Below are positions 51,197 to 58,378 of a stretch of DNA of 64,000 nucleotides, piece after piece. This DNA is from Pseudomonas khorasanensis. Lineage in GTDB: Bacteria; Pseudomonadota; Gammaproteobacteria; Pseudomonadales; Pseudomonadaceae. Position numbers and translations under genes: made by a program. Location: assembly GCF_014268505.2 (NCBI RefSeq), contig NZ_JABWQP020000001.1:1116001-1180000 (forward strand). The letters are read 5' to 3'. The notes under the pieces were generated by a model that did no database searches, was not told where the DNA came from, and saw nothing but the letters and a program-made list of their open reading frames with translations. Within the stretch, counting starts at the first letter, position 1. Each line of letters opens with the position of its first letter.

Positions 51197-51286
51197 TGTG
51201 GGAGCGAGCCTGCTCGCGAATGCGGTGTGTCAGCCAACAGAAATGTAGCCTGACCCACCGTCATCGCTGGCAAGCCAGCTCCCACA
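51197..51286. repeat. hybrid REPIN (class A arm + class B arm)
   Basis: The left arm is class A (CTGTGGGAGCGAGCCTGCTC) and the right arm is class B (CGCTGGCAAGCCAGCTCCCA). The two REP families share only the outer GTGGGAGC part, so this pair is a heterodimer. Confidence 0.8.
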
Positions 51287-51327
51287 ATGTTTGCGGACGA
51301 TCATCTTCGGTGCGTACATCAGAAATC

Positions 51328-51350
51328 CTTGTGGGAGCTGGCTTGCCAGT
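51328..51350. repeat. single REP element, class B
   Basis: CTTGTGGGAGCTGGCTTGCC then AG, a lone arm 42 bases after the hybrid REPIN. With it, this fills most of the 318-base spacer (51189-51506) between the amidase and oprD-type genes. The remainder holds no gene. Confidence 0.75.
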
Positions 51351-51506
51351 GATAGCGACCTGACAGCCGACCCATTTACGCGCACTGCATCAGGCTCACT
51401 CCTACAACTTTTTGTGTAACAGCCGCCAACTCAGCACATCGGCCCAATCCTTCCCCTCTCAATCCCTTGATCATCAGCGCCATTCAAATCGCCACCGGCC
51501 CTGACC

Positions 51507-52802
51507 ATGATCAACCGTGCTCCTTCCCGCTTAACCCTCCTTGCGCTGCTCTGCGGTCTTGCCGGAACGGCCACAGCCAGCGATTTTTTTGACGATGCCA
51601 AAAGCGAAGTCCTGCTGCGCAACTTCTACCTGAGCAACGACTATCGCTCGCCCACCCCTTCTGGAAAAAATTACAAACAGGAATGGGCTCAGGGGTTTAT
51701 CGGTAACTTCTCATCTGGATTCACCGAAGGGACGGTCGGTTTCGGCATTGACGCCCACGCCTTCGCCGGGCTCAAACTCGACGGCGGCAAGGGACACTCC
51801 GGCACTGGCCTGTTGCCGGTGGACAGCGACGGCCGCAGCGCAAGCAACTACTCCAGCGCCGGCGGTGCATTCAAGCTCAAAGCCTCGCGCACCGTTCTGG
51901 CCTTCGGTGAAATGACTGTGGAAACCCCAGTCTTCGACACCTCAGACAAACGCCTGCAGCCGGAATACGCGTCTGGCTTTTTGCTCAACAGCGACGAGCT
52001 TGACAACGCCCACCTCGTCGCCGGGCATTTCACCGCGTTCAAGAATCAGGACAGTTCCTCCGGCAAAGGCGATTTCTATGGCTACGGCGCTAATACCGAG
52101 GCCGGTGGAATCAGCTTCGTCGGCGCAGATCTTTTTGGCACCAGCCCGGTCGGCGGCGCACTTTACGCCTCGGAGCTCAGCGACACCTGGCAGCAGTATT
52201 ACGGCAACCTGCATTTCAAACAGTCGGGCGTGCTGCTCGATGCCAACCTTTACCACACCCGCGACACCGGTCGGGCGCTGGCCGGAGAAATCGACAACAC
52301 CGCCTTCAGCCTCTCCGGCAAATACACGTTCGGCCCACACGCAGTGATGCTCGGCTGGCAGCGAATCAACGGCGACACCCCGTTCGATTTCGTCGGCGGC
52401 GACTCGATCTACCTCGCCAACTCGATCAAATACGCGGACTTCAACGGCGCCAACGAGCGCTCCTGGCAAGCGCGCTACGACCTCGACCTCGGCGCCTTTG
52501 GCGTTCCCGGCCTGAGCTTCATGACCCGCTACGTTAGCGGCAGCCACATCGACGGCACCCACGCGCCCAAGGGCGGCGCCTATAACCCGTTCGATGCCGA
52601 CACCGGTGACTATCAACCGCAACAAGGTGATGGCGGCAAACACTGGGAGCGCGATATCGATTTGAAATACATCGTCCAGTCCGGCGCGGCGAAAGATCTG
52701 TCGGTGCAACTCTCACACGTCTCTCACCGGGCCAATGACGCGCAGGCCGGCGATGATATTGACCGGATCTATGTCGTGGTCCAGTACCCATTGGGTTTCT
52801 AG
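51507..52802 (+). CDS. OprD family outer-membrane porin
   Basis: This is a 431-residue porin. The signal peptide ends TATAS, and the mature protein starts DFFDDAKSEVLLRNFYLSNDYR, the OprD-family N-terminus. Later motifs include EWAQGFIGNFSSGFTEGTVGFGIDAHAFAGLKLDGG and the final strand IDRIYVVVQYPLGF with terminal Phe. These channels take up basic amino acids, carboxylates or aromatics. The substrate cannot be read from sequence; the adjacent amidase may be related. Confidence 0.92.
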   Translation: MINRAPSRLTLLALLCGLAGTATASDFFDDAKSEVLLRNFYLSNDYRSPTPSGKNYKQEWAQGFIGNFSSGFTEGTVGFGIDAHAFAGLKLDGGKGHSGTGLLPVDSDGRSASNYSSAGGAFKLKASRTVLAFGEMTVETPVFDTSDKRLQPEYASGFLLNSDELDNAHLVAGHFTAFKNQDSSSGKGDFYGYGANTEAGGISFVGADLFGTSPVGGALYASELSDTWQQYYGNLHFKQSGVLLDANLYHTRDTGRALAGEIDNTAFSLSGKYTFGPHAVMLGWQRINGDTPFDFVGGDSIYLANSIKYADFNGANERSWQARYDLDLGAFGVPGLSFMTRYVSGSHIDGTHAPKGGAYNPFDADTGDYQPQQGDGGKHWERDIDLKYIVQSGAAKDLSVQLSHVSHRANDAQAGDDIDRIYVVVQYPLGF

Positions 52803-52851
52803 GGCGCGCGCCCTCAGGATTTGTGTGCTCCGCCAGAGCCAGAGGCTTATC

Positions 52852-52893
52852 ATGGCCGCCATGAACAACCTGCCTCCACGAGACCGCACATGA
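52852..52893 (+). CDS. possible 13-residue leader ORF coupled to patB
   Basis: ATG GCC GCC ATG AAC ... CGC ACA TGA encodes MAAMNNLPPRDRT and overlaps the patB start as ATGA. patB has only a weak ribosome-binding site of its own. No family information can confirm the peptide. Confidence 0.25.
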   Translation: MAAMNNLPPRDRT

Positions 52894-54044
52894 ATTTCGA
52901 TTTTGATCAGCTGTTCGACCGCCACCACACCGGCAGCACCAAGTGGAGCCGCTACCCGGCCGAGGTGTTGCCGATGTGGGTCGCTGACATGGATTTCGCT
53001 GCGCCACCGGTGATCATCGAGGCCTTGCAACAGCGCCTGCTGCACCCCTTGCTCGGTTACAGCGTCGCTCAGGACGACCTGCGCGAAGCGATCGTCGCCG
53101 ACCTCTGGAACAAGTACGCCTGGCGGGTCGAGCCGCAGGAACTGATCTTCCTGCCGGGCGTGGAATCGGGCTTCAACATGGCGCTCAAGGCATTGGTGCA
53201 GCCACAGCAGAATGTCGTGGTGCAGGTGCCGAATTATCCTCCGCTGCGGCATGCGCCGGGGCATTGGGGCCTGAACAAGGTCGAACTGCAATTCAACGCC
53301 CAGGCCGATGGCACCTACGCGACGCCGCTGGACGTTCTGCGCGAATCGCTGAACGGCGGTGGCGCCCTGCTGCTTAGCAATCCGCACAACCCGATCGGCA
53401 AGGTCTTCGGCCGCGACGAGTTGCAAGCGGTAGCGGACATTTGCGTGGCACAGGACGCATGGATCATCTCCGACGAAATTCACGCTGAATTGTGCTTCGA
53501 CGGCCGAGTGCACATCCCCACCGCGTCCCTGAGCCCGGAAATTTCCCGGCGCACGATCACCCTGATGTCAGCGAGCAAGGCTTACAACATCGCCGGCCTC
53601 AAGACCTCGTTCATGATCATCCAGGATGCGGCCCTGCGCGAACGCGTCAACCACGCCCGTTGCGGCATGGTCGACAGCGTCAACCCGCTGGGCATGGAGG
53701 CCACTCGCGTGGCTTACAGCGAAGCCGGGCCGTGGCTTGCCGAGCTGAAAACCTACCTGCAGGCCAACCGTGACTGGCTGGTTGCAGCGGTGCGCAGCCG
53801 TTTGCCGGGCGTGACCATCAATGTGCCGCAGGGGACTTATCTGGCGTGGCTCGATTGTTCGGCGCTGGACCTGCCTGATCCGCAGCGGTTTTTTCTGGAA
53901 CAGGCCAGGGTCGGGCTCAGTGCGGGGCTGGATTTTGGCGATCAGCATCAGCAGTTCGTACGACTGAACTTTGGCTGCCCGCGTGCGTTGCTGGAAGAAG
54001 GGATTACGCGTATGGAGCAGGCTTTAGTCAACCGCAAACTCTGA
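52890..54044 (+). CDS. patB: PLP-dependent cystathionine beta-lyase, PatB/MalY type
   Basis: This is a 384-residue fold-type I aminotransferase-like enzyme. Start MNFDFDQLFDRHHTGSTKW, then LPMWVADMDFAAPP, the signature of PatB/MalY C-S lyases. Asn in SNPHNPIGKVF, Asp-x-Ile-His in IISDEIHAELCFDG, and the PLP Schiff-base Lys230 in SASKAYNIAGLK complete the active site. It splits cystathionine or cysteine S-conjugates to homocysteine or thiol, pyruvate and ammonia. It is 87 bases downstream of the porin gene. Confidence 0.93.
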   Translation: MNFDFDQLFDRHHTGSTKWSRYPAEVLPMWVADMDFAAPPVIIEALQQRLLHPLLGYSVAQDDLREAIVADLWNKYAWRVEPQELIFLPGVESGFNMALKALVQPQQNVVVQVPNYPPLRHAPGHWGLNKVELQFNAQADGTYATPLDVLRESLNGGGALLLSNPHNPIGKVFGRDELQAVADICVAQDAWIISDEIHAELCFDGRVHIPTASLSPEISRRTITLMSASKAYNIAGLKTSFMIIQDAALRERVNHARCGMVDSVNPLGMEATRVAYSEAGPWLAELKTYLQANRDWLVAAVRSRLPGVTINVPQGTYLAWLDCSALDLPDPQRFFLEQARVGLSAGLDFGDQHQQFVRLNFGCPRALLEEGITRMEQALVNRKL

Positions 54045-54079
54045 TCCTGGACGCAATTTCCCTAGGGTAGATAATCCCT

Positions 54080-54170
54080 CTGTGGGAGCGAGCCTGCTCG
54101 CGAACGCGTTGTGTCAGGCGACAGGAATGTTGACTGACACTGCACCTTCGCGAGCAGGCTCGCTCCCACA
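54080..54170. repeat. REPIN, class A
   Basis: Inverted pair beginning CTGTGGGAGCGAGCCTGCTC and ending GAGCAGGCTCGCTCCCACA, with spacer halves GTGTCAGGCGACAG and TGACTGACAC. A spurious upstream extension of the next SDR frame begins inside it. Confidence 0.87.
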
Positions 54171-54276
54171 TTGGTTTTGCATGCTCCAACAAAAATCCGT
54201 CGCAAATCCGATCGAACTCAAGGCAAAGCCACCGGGTCAACCCGGAACACTGGCCTTGAAATCAGGAGACCCTGCG

Positions 54277-55134
54277 ATGACTGACTATCCAAAACCACCC
54301 TTCCCGAAACAAGCCCAACCGGTGCCCGGTTCCCAGCGCAAAATGGAGCCATACCCGGACTGCGGCGAACAAAGTTACGTCGGCTCGGGCCGGCTGGCCG
54401 GCAAAATTGCGCTGATCACCGGTGCCGACAGCGGCATTGGCCGCGCCGTGGCGATTGCATTTGCCCGCGAAGGCGCCGACGTTGCCGTGGCTTATCTGAA
54501 TGAGCATGAGGATGCCAAGGAAACCGCGCGCTGGGTCGAACAGGCCGGGCGTCAATGCCTGCTGCTTCCAGGTGATATCGCCGAAAAAGCCCAGTGCCAG
54601 GCCTTGGTCGACCAGACCGTCGAACGCTTCGGTCGTATCGATATTCTGGTCAACAACGCCGCGTTCCAGATGACCCACGAAACGTTTGAAGAAATCCCCG
54701 ATGACGAATGGGTGATGACGTTCGACGTCAACATCACCGCCATGTTCAGGATCTGCCAGGCGGCGATCAAGCACATGCGTCCCGGCTCGTCGATCATCAA
54801 CACCAGCTCGGTCAACTCCGACATGCCCAAGCCGACCCTGCTCGCCTACGCCACCACCAAAGGCGCGATTGCCAATTTCACGGGCGGTCTGGCACAGATG
54901 CTCGGGCCCAAGGAAATCCGCGTGAACAGCGTGGCACCAGGCCCGATCTGGACGCCGCTGATTGTCTCGACCATGCCCGACGAAGAAGTGCAGAATTTCG
55001 GCGGCAACACCCCGCTCGGCCGCCCAGGCCAACCGGTGGAAGTCGCGCCGATTTATGTACTGCTGGCGTCCGACGAAGCCAGTTACATCACCGGTCAGCG
55101 CTACGGCGTGACCGGCGGCAAACCGATGCTGTAA
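54277..55134 (+). CDS. SDR family oxidoreductase (YghA-like)
   Basis: This is a 285-residue enzyme. The ATG at 54277 has AGGAGA 7 bases upstream; the longer frame starts inside a REPIN. A 45-residue proline-rich N-terminal tail (PKPPFPKQAQPVPGSQ) precedes the Rossmann core with TGADSGIGRA, NNAA, and the Ser-Tyr-Lys set in NTSSVNS and AYATTKGA. This extended N-terminus is typical of the YghA/general-stress-protein-39 group. It probably uses NADP(H) on aldehydes or ketones under stress. Confidence 0.9.
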   Translation: MTDYPKPPFPKQAQPVPGSQRKMEPYPDCGEQSYVGSGRLAGKIALITGADSGIGRAVAIAFAREGADVAVAYLNEHEDAKETARWVEQAGRQCLLLPGDIAEKAQCQALVDQTVERFGRIDILVNNAAFQMTHETFEEIPDDEWVMTFDVNITAMFRICQAAIKHMRPGSSIINTSSVNSDMPKPTLLAYATTKGAIANFTGGLAQMLGPKEIRVNSVAPGPIWTPLIVSTMPDEEVQNFGGNTPLGRPGQPVEVAPIYVLLASDEASYITGQRYGVTGGKPML

Positions 55135-55221
55135 CCCGGCAGCAGAAAAACTGAACCCAGCGGCATGATGCCCTCTCCATACCTGTAAGCGCCCACGGGC
55201 CGTCAGGAACAGGAGGTCGTC

Positions 55222-55833
55222 ATGTCCGCCCCCATCGTCAGACTTTTCACCCAACCCACCTTCGCCTGGTCCGATATCCGCCGCGAAGAAGAAACCCATC
55301 CCCGCCACTACCTCGCCCATCTGCTGTTACTCGCATTGATTCCCGCGATTTGCCTGTTCCTTGGCACCACCTATGTCGGCTGGAGTCTGGCAGTGGGTGA
55401 AACCGTACGGCTGAGCACCGCCAGTGCCCTGCAACTGAGCGTGCTGCTCTATTTAACAATCGTCGCCGGCGTCGCGATCATGGGCGGCTTCATTCGCTGG
55501 ATGTCGCGTTCCTTTGACGCGCGGCCCACGCTCAATCAATGCATCGGTTTTGCCGCGTATACCGTTACGCCGTTCTTCATTGCCGGATTCGCCGGGCTGT
55601 ATCCGAGCCGCTGGCTGGCGATTCTGGTGCTCGGCGCGGCGTCGATTTACTCGACGTTTTTGCTGTTCGTCGGCCTGCCGACCTTCATGCATGAACGCAA
55701 GGAACAAGGCCTGCTCTATGCGGCCTGCGTTTGGGGCGTCGGCCTGCTGGTGCTCGTGACCATGCTGGTGTCGATGATCCTGTTGTGGTTCAACGTGCTC
55801 ATCCCCGAGTACCTGCGCACGACTGTGAGCTGA
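55222..55833 (+). CDS. Yip1-domain inner-membrane protein
   Basis: This is a 203-residue membrane protein with AGGAGGT before its ATG. A cytoplasmic start (IVRLFTQPTFAWSDIRREEE) is followed by five hydrophobic segments, about residues 34-50, 70-90, 107-125, 130-152 and 165-190. The FTxPxxAWxxIxxEE start and overall plan fit the Yip1 (DUF1282) family of bacterial membrane proteins without known function. It may be in an operon with the antiporter gene that follows 42 bases later. Confidence 0.82.
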   Translation: MSAPIVRLFTQPTFAWSDIRREEETHPRHYLAHLLLLALIPAICLFLGTTYVGWSLAVGETVRLSTASALQLSVLLYLTIVAGVAIMGGFIRWMSRSFDARPTLNQCIGFAAYTVTPFFIAGFAGLYPSRWLAILVLGAASIYSTFLLFVGLPTFMHERKEQGLLYAACVWGVGLLVLVTMLVSMILLWFNVLIPEYLRTTVS

Positions 55834-55875
55834 CCCGGTGCGGCTGCCCTTGAACATCCAGCTCGGCGAGGGCAC

Positions 55876-57219
55876 ATGAGTTTCGGCGTGTGGGTCGCGG
55901 TGCTCGGCGCGGTGCTGCTGACATTGGCCCTGACGTCTTCCTGGTTGCGCTGGCTGCCGGTCACCACCTCAGCGGTGTGCCTGCTGCTGGGCATCGCCAT
56001 CGGCCCCAGCGGCCTCAACCTGCTGGAACTGTCGCTGGAACAATCCTCGCTGTGGATGGAGCACCTGACGGAAGTCGCGGTGCTCTTTTCGTTATTCGTC
56101 TGCGGCCTGAAACTGCGTCTGCCGCTGGGCCACAAAACCTGGCGCATCGCCTTTGGCCTGGCGGGGCCGGTGATGATCCTGACGATTTTCGGCGTGTCGG
56201 TACTGTTGCACTGGGGACTGCAATTGCCGTGGGGGCCTTCGGTGCTGATCGGCGCGATCCTGGCCCCGACCGATCCGGTACTCGCCGCGTTGGTGCAGGT
56301 TAACGACGCGCAAGATGTCGACAGCGTCCGCTTCGGCCTGTCCGGTGAAGCCGGGCTTAATGACGGAGTGGCCTTTCCATTCGTAATTCTCGGGCTGCTG
56401 TTGCTGCACGGTGACGGCAGTGCCGGCGAGTGGCAGCACTGGGTACTTCGAAGTTTGTTGTGGGCAGTGCCGGCGGGCTTGTTGACCGGTTACTGGATGG
56501 GCCGGGGCATCGGTCGCATCGCGCTCTCGCTGCGCATTCACAACGAGGACAGCACCCTCGGCCCGAATGACTATCTGACGCTGGCGTTGATTGCGCTGTC
56601 CTACGTGGTGGCCGATGCAATCGGCGGCTACGGCTTTTTAGCGGTGTTTGCGGCCGGCCTCGGTCTGCGTCAGGAAGAGGTCAAATCCACAGGTGTCGCC
56701 CAGCCGCCGGCTGAGCATCTGGTGCAGCCGGTGGTCGGCCACCAACACGTCGAGCCGCAGCACGCCGTGCATGGCGACACACAAGAACTTGAAGACAGTC
56801 AGGTCGCGGCGGGCATCATGATGGGCGACATGCTGGCTTTTGGAAGCCTTGTGGAGCGTGCGATGGAAGTGTTTTTGGTGACGCTGCTCGGCGTCGTGTT
56901 GATCGCGCACTGGGACTGGCGGGCGCTGTGGATCGGCGCGGTACTGTTTTGCCTGATTCGCCCGTTGAGCGTTGCGCTGATGCCGTGGGGGAACTTGCTC
57001 AGCGGCCCGCAGCGCCTATTGGTTGGCTGGTTCGGCATTCGTGGCATTGGCAGTCTGTTTTATCTCTTCTTCGCGTTGAACCACGGCCTGGACGCCGACG
57101 TGGCGACGGTCTGCGCCAACATCACGTTATCGGTGGTGGCCCTGAGCATATTGCTGCATGGCGTCAGCACGCAGCCGATGCTCGCGCGGTATGAACGGCT
57201 GAAACAACGAAAAAGCTGA
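55876..57219 (+). CDS. CPA1-type Na+/H+ (or K+/H+) antiporter
   Basis: This is a 447-residue membrane antiporter of the NhaP class with about 12 helices. The ion-site motifs are TDPV (residues 132-135) in helix 5 and ND (162-163, in GEAGLNDGVAFPF) in helix 6. A 55-residue hydrophilic segment (about 265-320) interrupts the membrane part and holds His281, His289, His291, His296 and His299, which may sense pH or bind a metal. It exchanges a monovalent cation for protons. Confidence 0.9.
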   Translation: MSFGVWVAVLGAVLLTLALTSSWLRWLPVTTSAVCLLLGIAIGPSGLNLLELSLEQSSLWMEHLTEVAVLFSLFVCGLKLRLPLGHKTWRIAFGLAGPVMILTIFGVSVLLHWGLQLPWGPSVLIGAILAPTDPVLAALVQVNDAQDVDSVRFGLSGEAGLNDGVAFPFVILGLLLLHGDGSAGEWQHWVLRSLLWAVPAGLLTGYWMGRGIGRIALSLRIHNEDSTLGPNDYLTLALIALSYVVADAIGGYGFLAVFAAGLGLRQEEVKSTGVAQPPAEHLVQPVVGHQHVEPQHAVHGDTQELEDSQVAAGIMMGDMLAFGSLVERAMEVFLVTLLGVVLIAHWDWRALWIGAVLFCLIRPLSVALMPWGNLLSGPQRLLVGWFGIRGIGSLFYLFFALNHGLDADVATVCANITLSVVALSILLHGVSTQPMLARYERLKQRKS

Positions 57220-57403
57220 TTTTTCGACCGCTTCGTTTCGCAGGAAATGATCGAACTTTTTTCTGAAAATAAATGGATCGCCCGGCGTGACCCCAAGGTC
57301 ACAACCTTAACCGCGCCAATCATCCAGCGCGGCCCGGCAGGTTCGGTTCCCCTGCGGTGAACAGCCTATTAAACGGAACCTCGATAACTTTAAGGTCACG
57401 GTC

Positions 57404-57697
57404 ATGAACGAATGCTCGACTCCTGCGCAAATCAAGGCTTGCAGAGCACTGGCTCTGGAACGCAATCGTCAACTGTTTGAAGAAGCCCATGCTCTGAATC
57501 GAGCGGCAAACGAGCTGCTTGAACAGACGCCCACGGATTTCGAACGATTCGAGCAATATCGAGCACTGCGCAAGAAAGCCGACGCGAAATTTGAAGACGC
57601 CATCGATCATCTCTGTGTGTTGAATGAAGATTTCCCGCCAATTCCATCGGCGGTGCAGAATGCGGTGCAAACGCGGCGTGAGCTGGAAACGGCGTAA
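57404..57697 (+). CDS. small helical hypothetical protein
   Basis: This is a 97-residue, largely alpha-helical, charged protein (RAANELLEQTPTDFERFEQY, RALRKKADAKFEDAIDHL) with no signal peptide or membrane segment. I do not recognise a family. It lies alone between the antiporter gene and the converging membrane-protein gene, followed by a strong hairpin. A good coding pattern over its whole length supports it. Confidence 0.6.
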   Translation: MNECSTPAQIKACRALALERNRQLFEEAHALNRAANELLEQTPTDFERFEQYRALRKKADAKFEDAIDHLCVLNEDFPPIPSAVQNAVQTRRELETA

Positions 57698-57708
57698 GCG
57701 TGTTATGA

Positions 57709-57730
57709 CCCCTCTCCCGAGGGAGAGGGG
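57709..57730. terminator. 10-bp perfect hairpin
   Basis: CCCCTCTCCC-GA-GGGAGAGGGG, 11 bases after the preceding stop codon and before a converging gene. No T-run follows; it could be a bidirectional transcription end or a small repeat. Confidence 0.45.
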
Positions 57731-57769
57731 CAAGCTTCCATACCTTGAAACAGCCAGCGCCAATCTACT

Positions 57770-58300
57770 TCACGGATTGGTCACCTGAATAAACACCGCA
57801 TACACCCCCAACATCACCCAGAAAGTGGCGAAGATCCAAGGCGTGCGCAAGGAAAACAGCAGCGACTTGCGATAACCCTTGTGCGACGACTCGACCTCGC
57901 TGAACAGCGGCGACTCGTCGTAGGCCAGGCCCATGACCGGCTCGGCGTGCAACAACTGGCTCTGTTTGAAATGCCAGTGATCGATGATGTCGTACGCCGC
58001 GCGAATGCCAGGCCAGGCGTTGAGTGAACTCAGCACCCCCAGCAATGCCAAAAACGGCGGTACGACCAAGGTAAACATCTTCCCCCATTCCGGATTGAGG
58101 TTAGCCATGCATGACGCGAAGGCGATCACCAGAAACGACTGCGCCGCCAGATAAGCGTCGGTGCGGTTGGCTAGGATGCTGGTTTCGTACTGGATTTCCC
58201 GACGATAGAAGTCCAGCCGCTCCTTGGGCGAACCGAACATTTTGGCGTTATGTTCGGTCAGGGTTTCTTCAGCGGTCGGCTGGGTCAATATGCGAGACAA
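57770..58300 (-). CDS. hypothetical inner-membrane protein
   Basis: This is a 176-residue protein starting at TTG (58298-58300) with a strong GGAGG 9 bases upstream. A cytoplasmic N-terminus (about 50 residues, MFGSPKERLDFYRREI) is followed by two close hydrophobic helices (about 52-68 and 74-93), a soluble middle (DHWHFKQSQLL, ESSHKGYRK) and a last helix (about 152-172). No family is recognised. It lies just downstream of the hybrid kinase on the same strand. Confidence 0.6.
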   Translation of the reverse strand: MSRILTQPTAEETLTEHNAKMFGSPKERLDFYRREIQYETSILANRTDAYLAAQSFLVIAFASCMANLNPEWGKMFTLVVPPFLALLGVLSSLNAWPGIRAAYDIIDHWHFKQSQLLHAEPVMGLAYDESPLFSEVESSHKGYRKSLLFSLRTPWIFATFWVMLGVYAVFIQVTNP

Positions 58301-58378
58301 AAGACGCGCCCTCCAAAAGTGAATAAGTCTTTTGGAAAGCCGCCGCTCAGGACAAGTTCAGCCGGATCGACCAGCGAG

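Noticed and set aside
52801..52814. 14-bp palindrome AGGGCGCGCGCCCT at the end of the OprD-family gene
   Set aside because: It has no loop and no T-run, so it is a poor terminator; alternating GC makes such palindromes common in this genome type.
8324..54170. Possible CRISPR array from repeated 20-30 base units
   Set aside because: The repeats are dispersed, palindromic and between unrelated genes; they are REP/REPIN elements, with no regular spacers and no cas genes.
54082..54276. Upstream extension of the SDR frame beginning in a REPIN
   Set aside because: The first residues (MGASLLAN) are the translation of a REP element; the true start at 54277 has a clear AGGAGA site.
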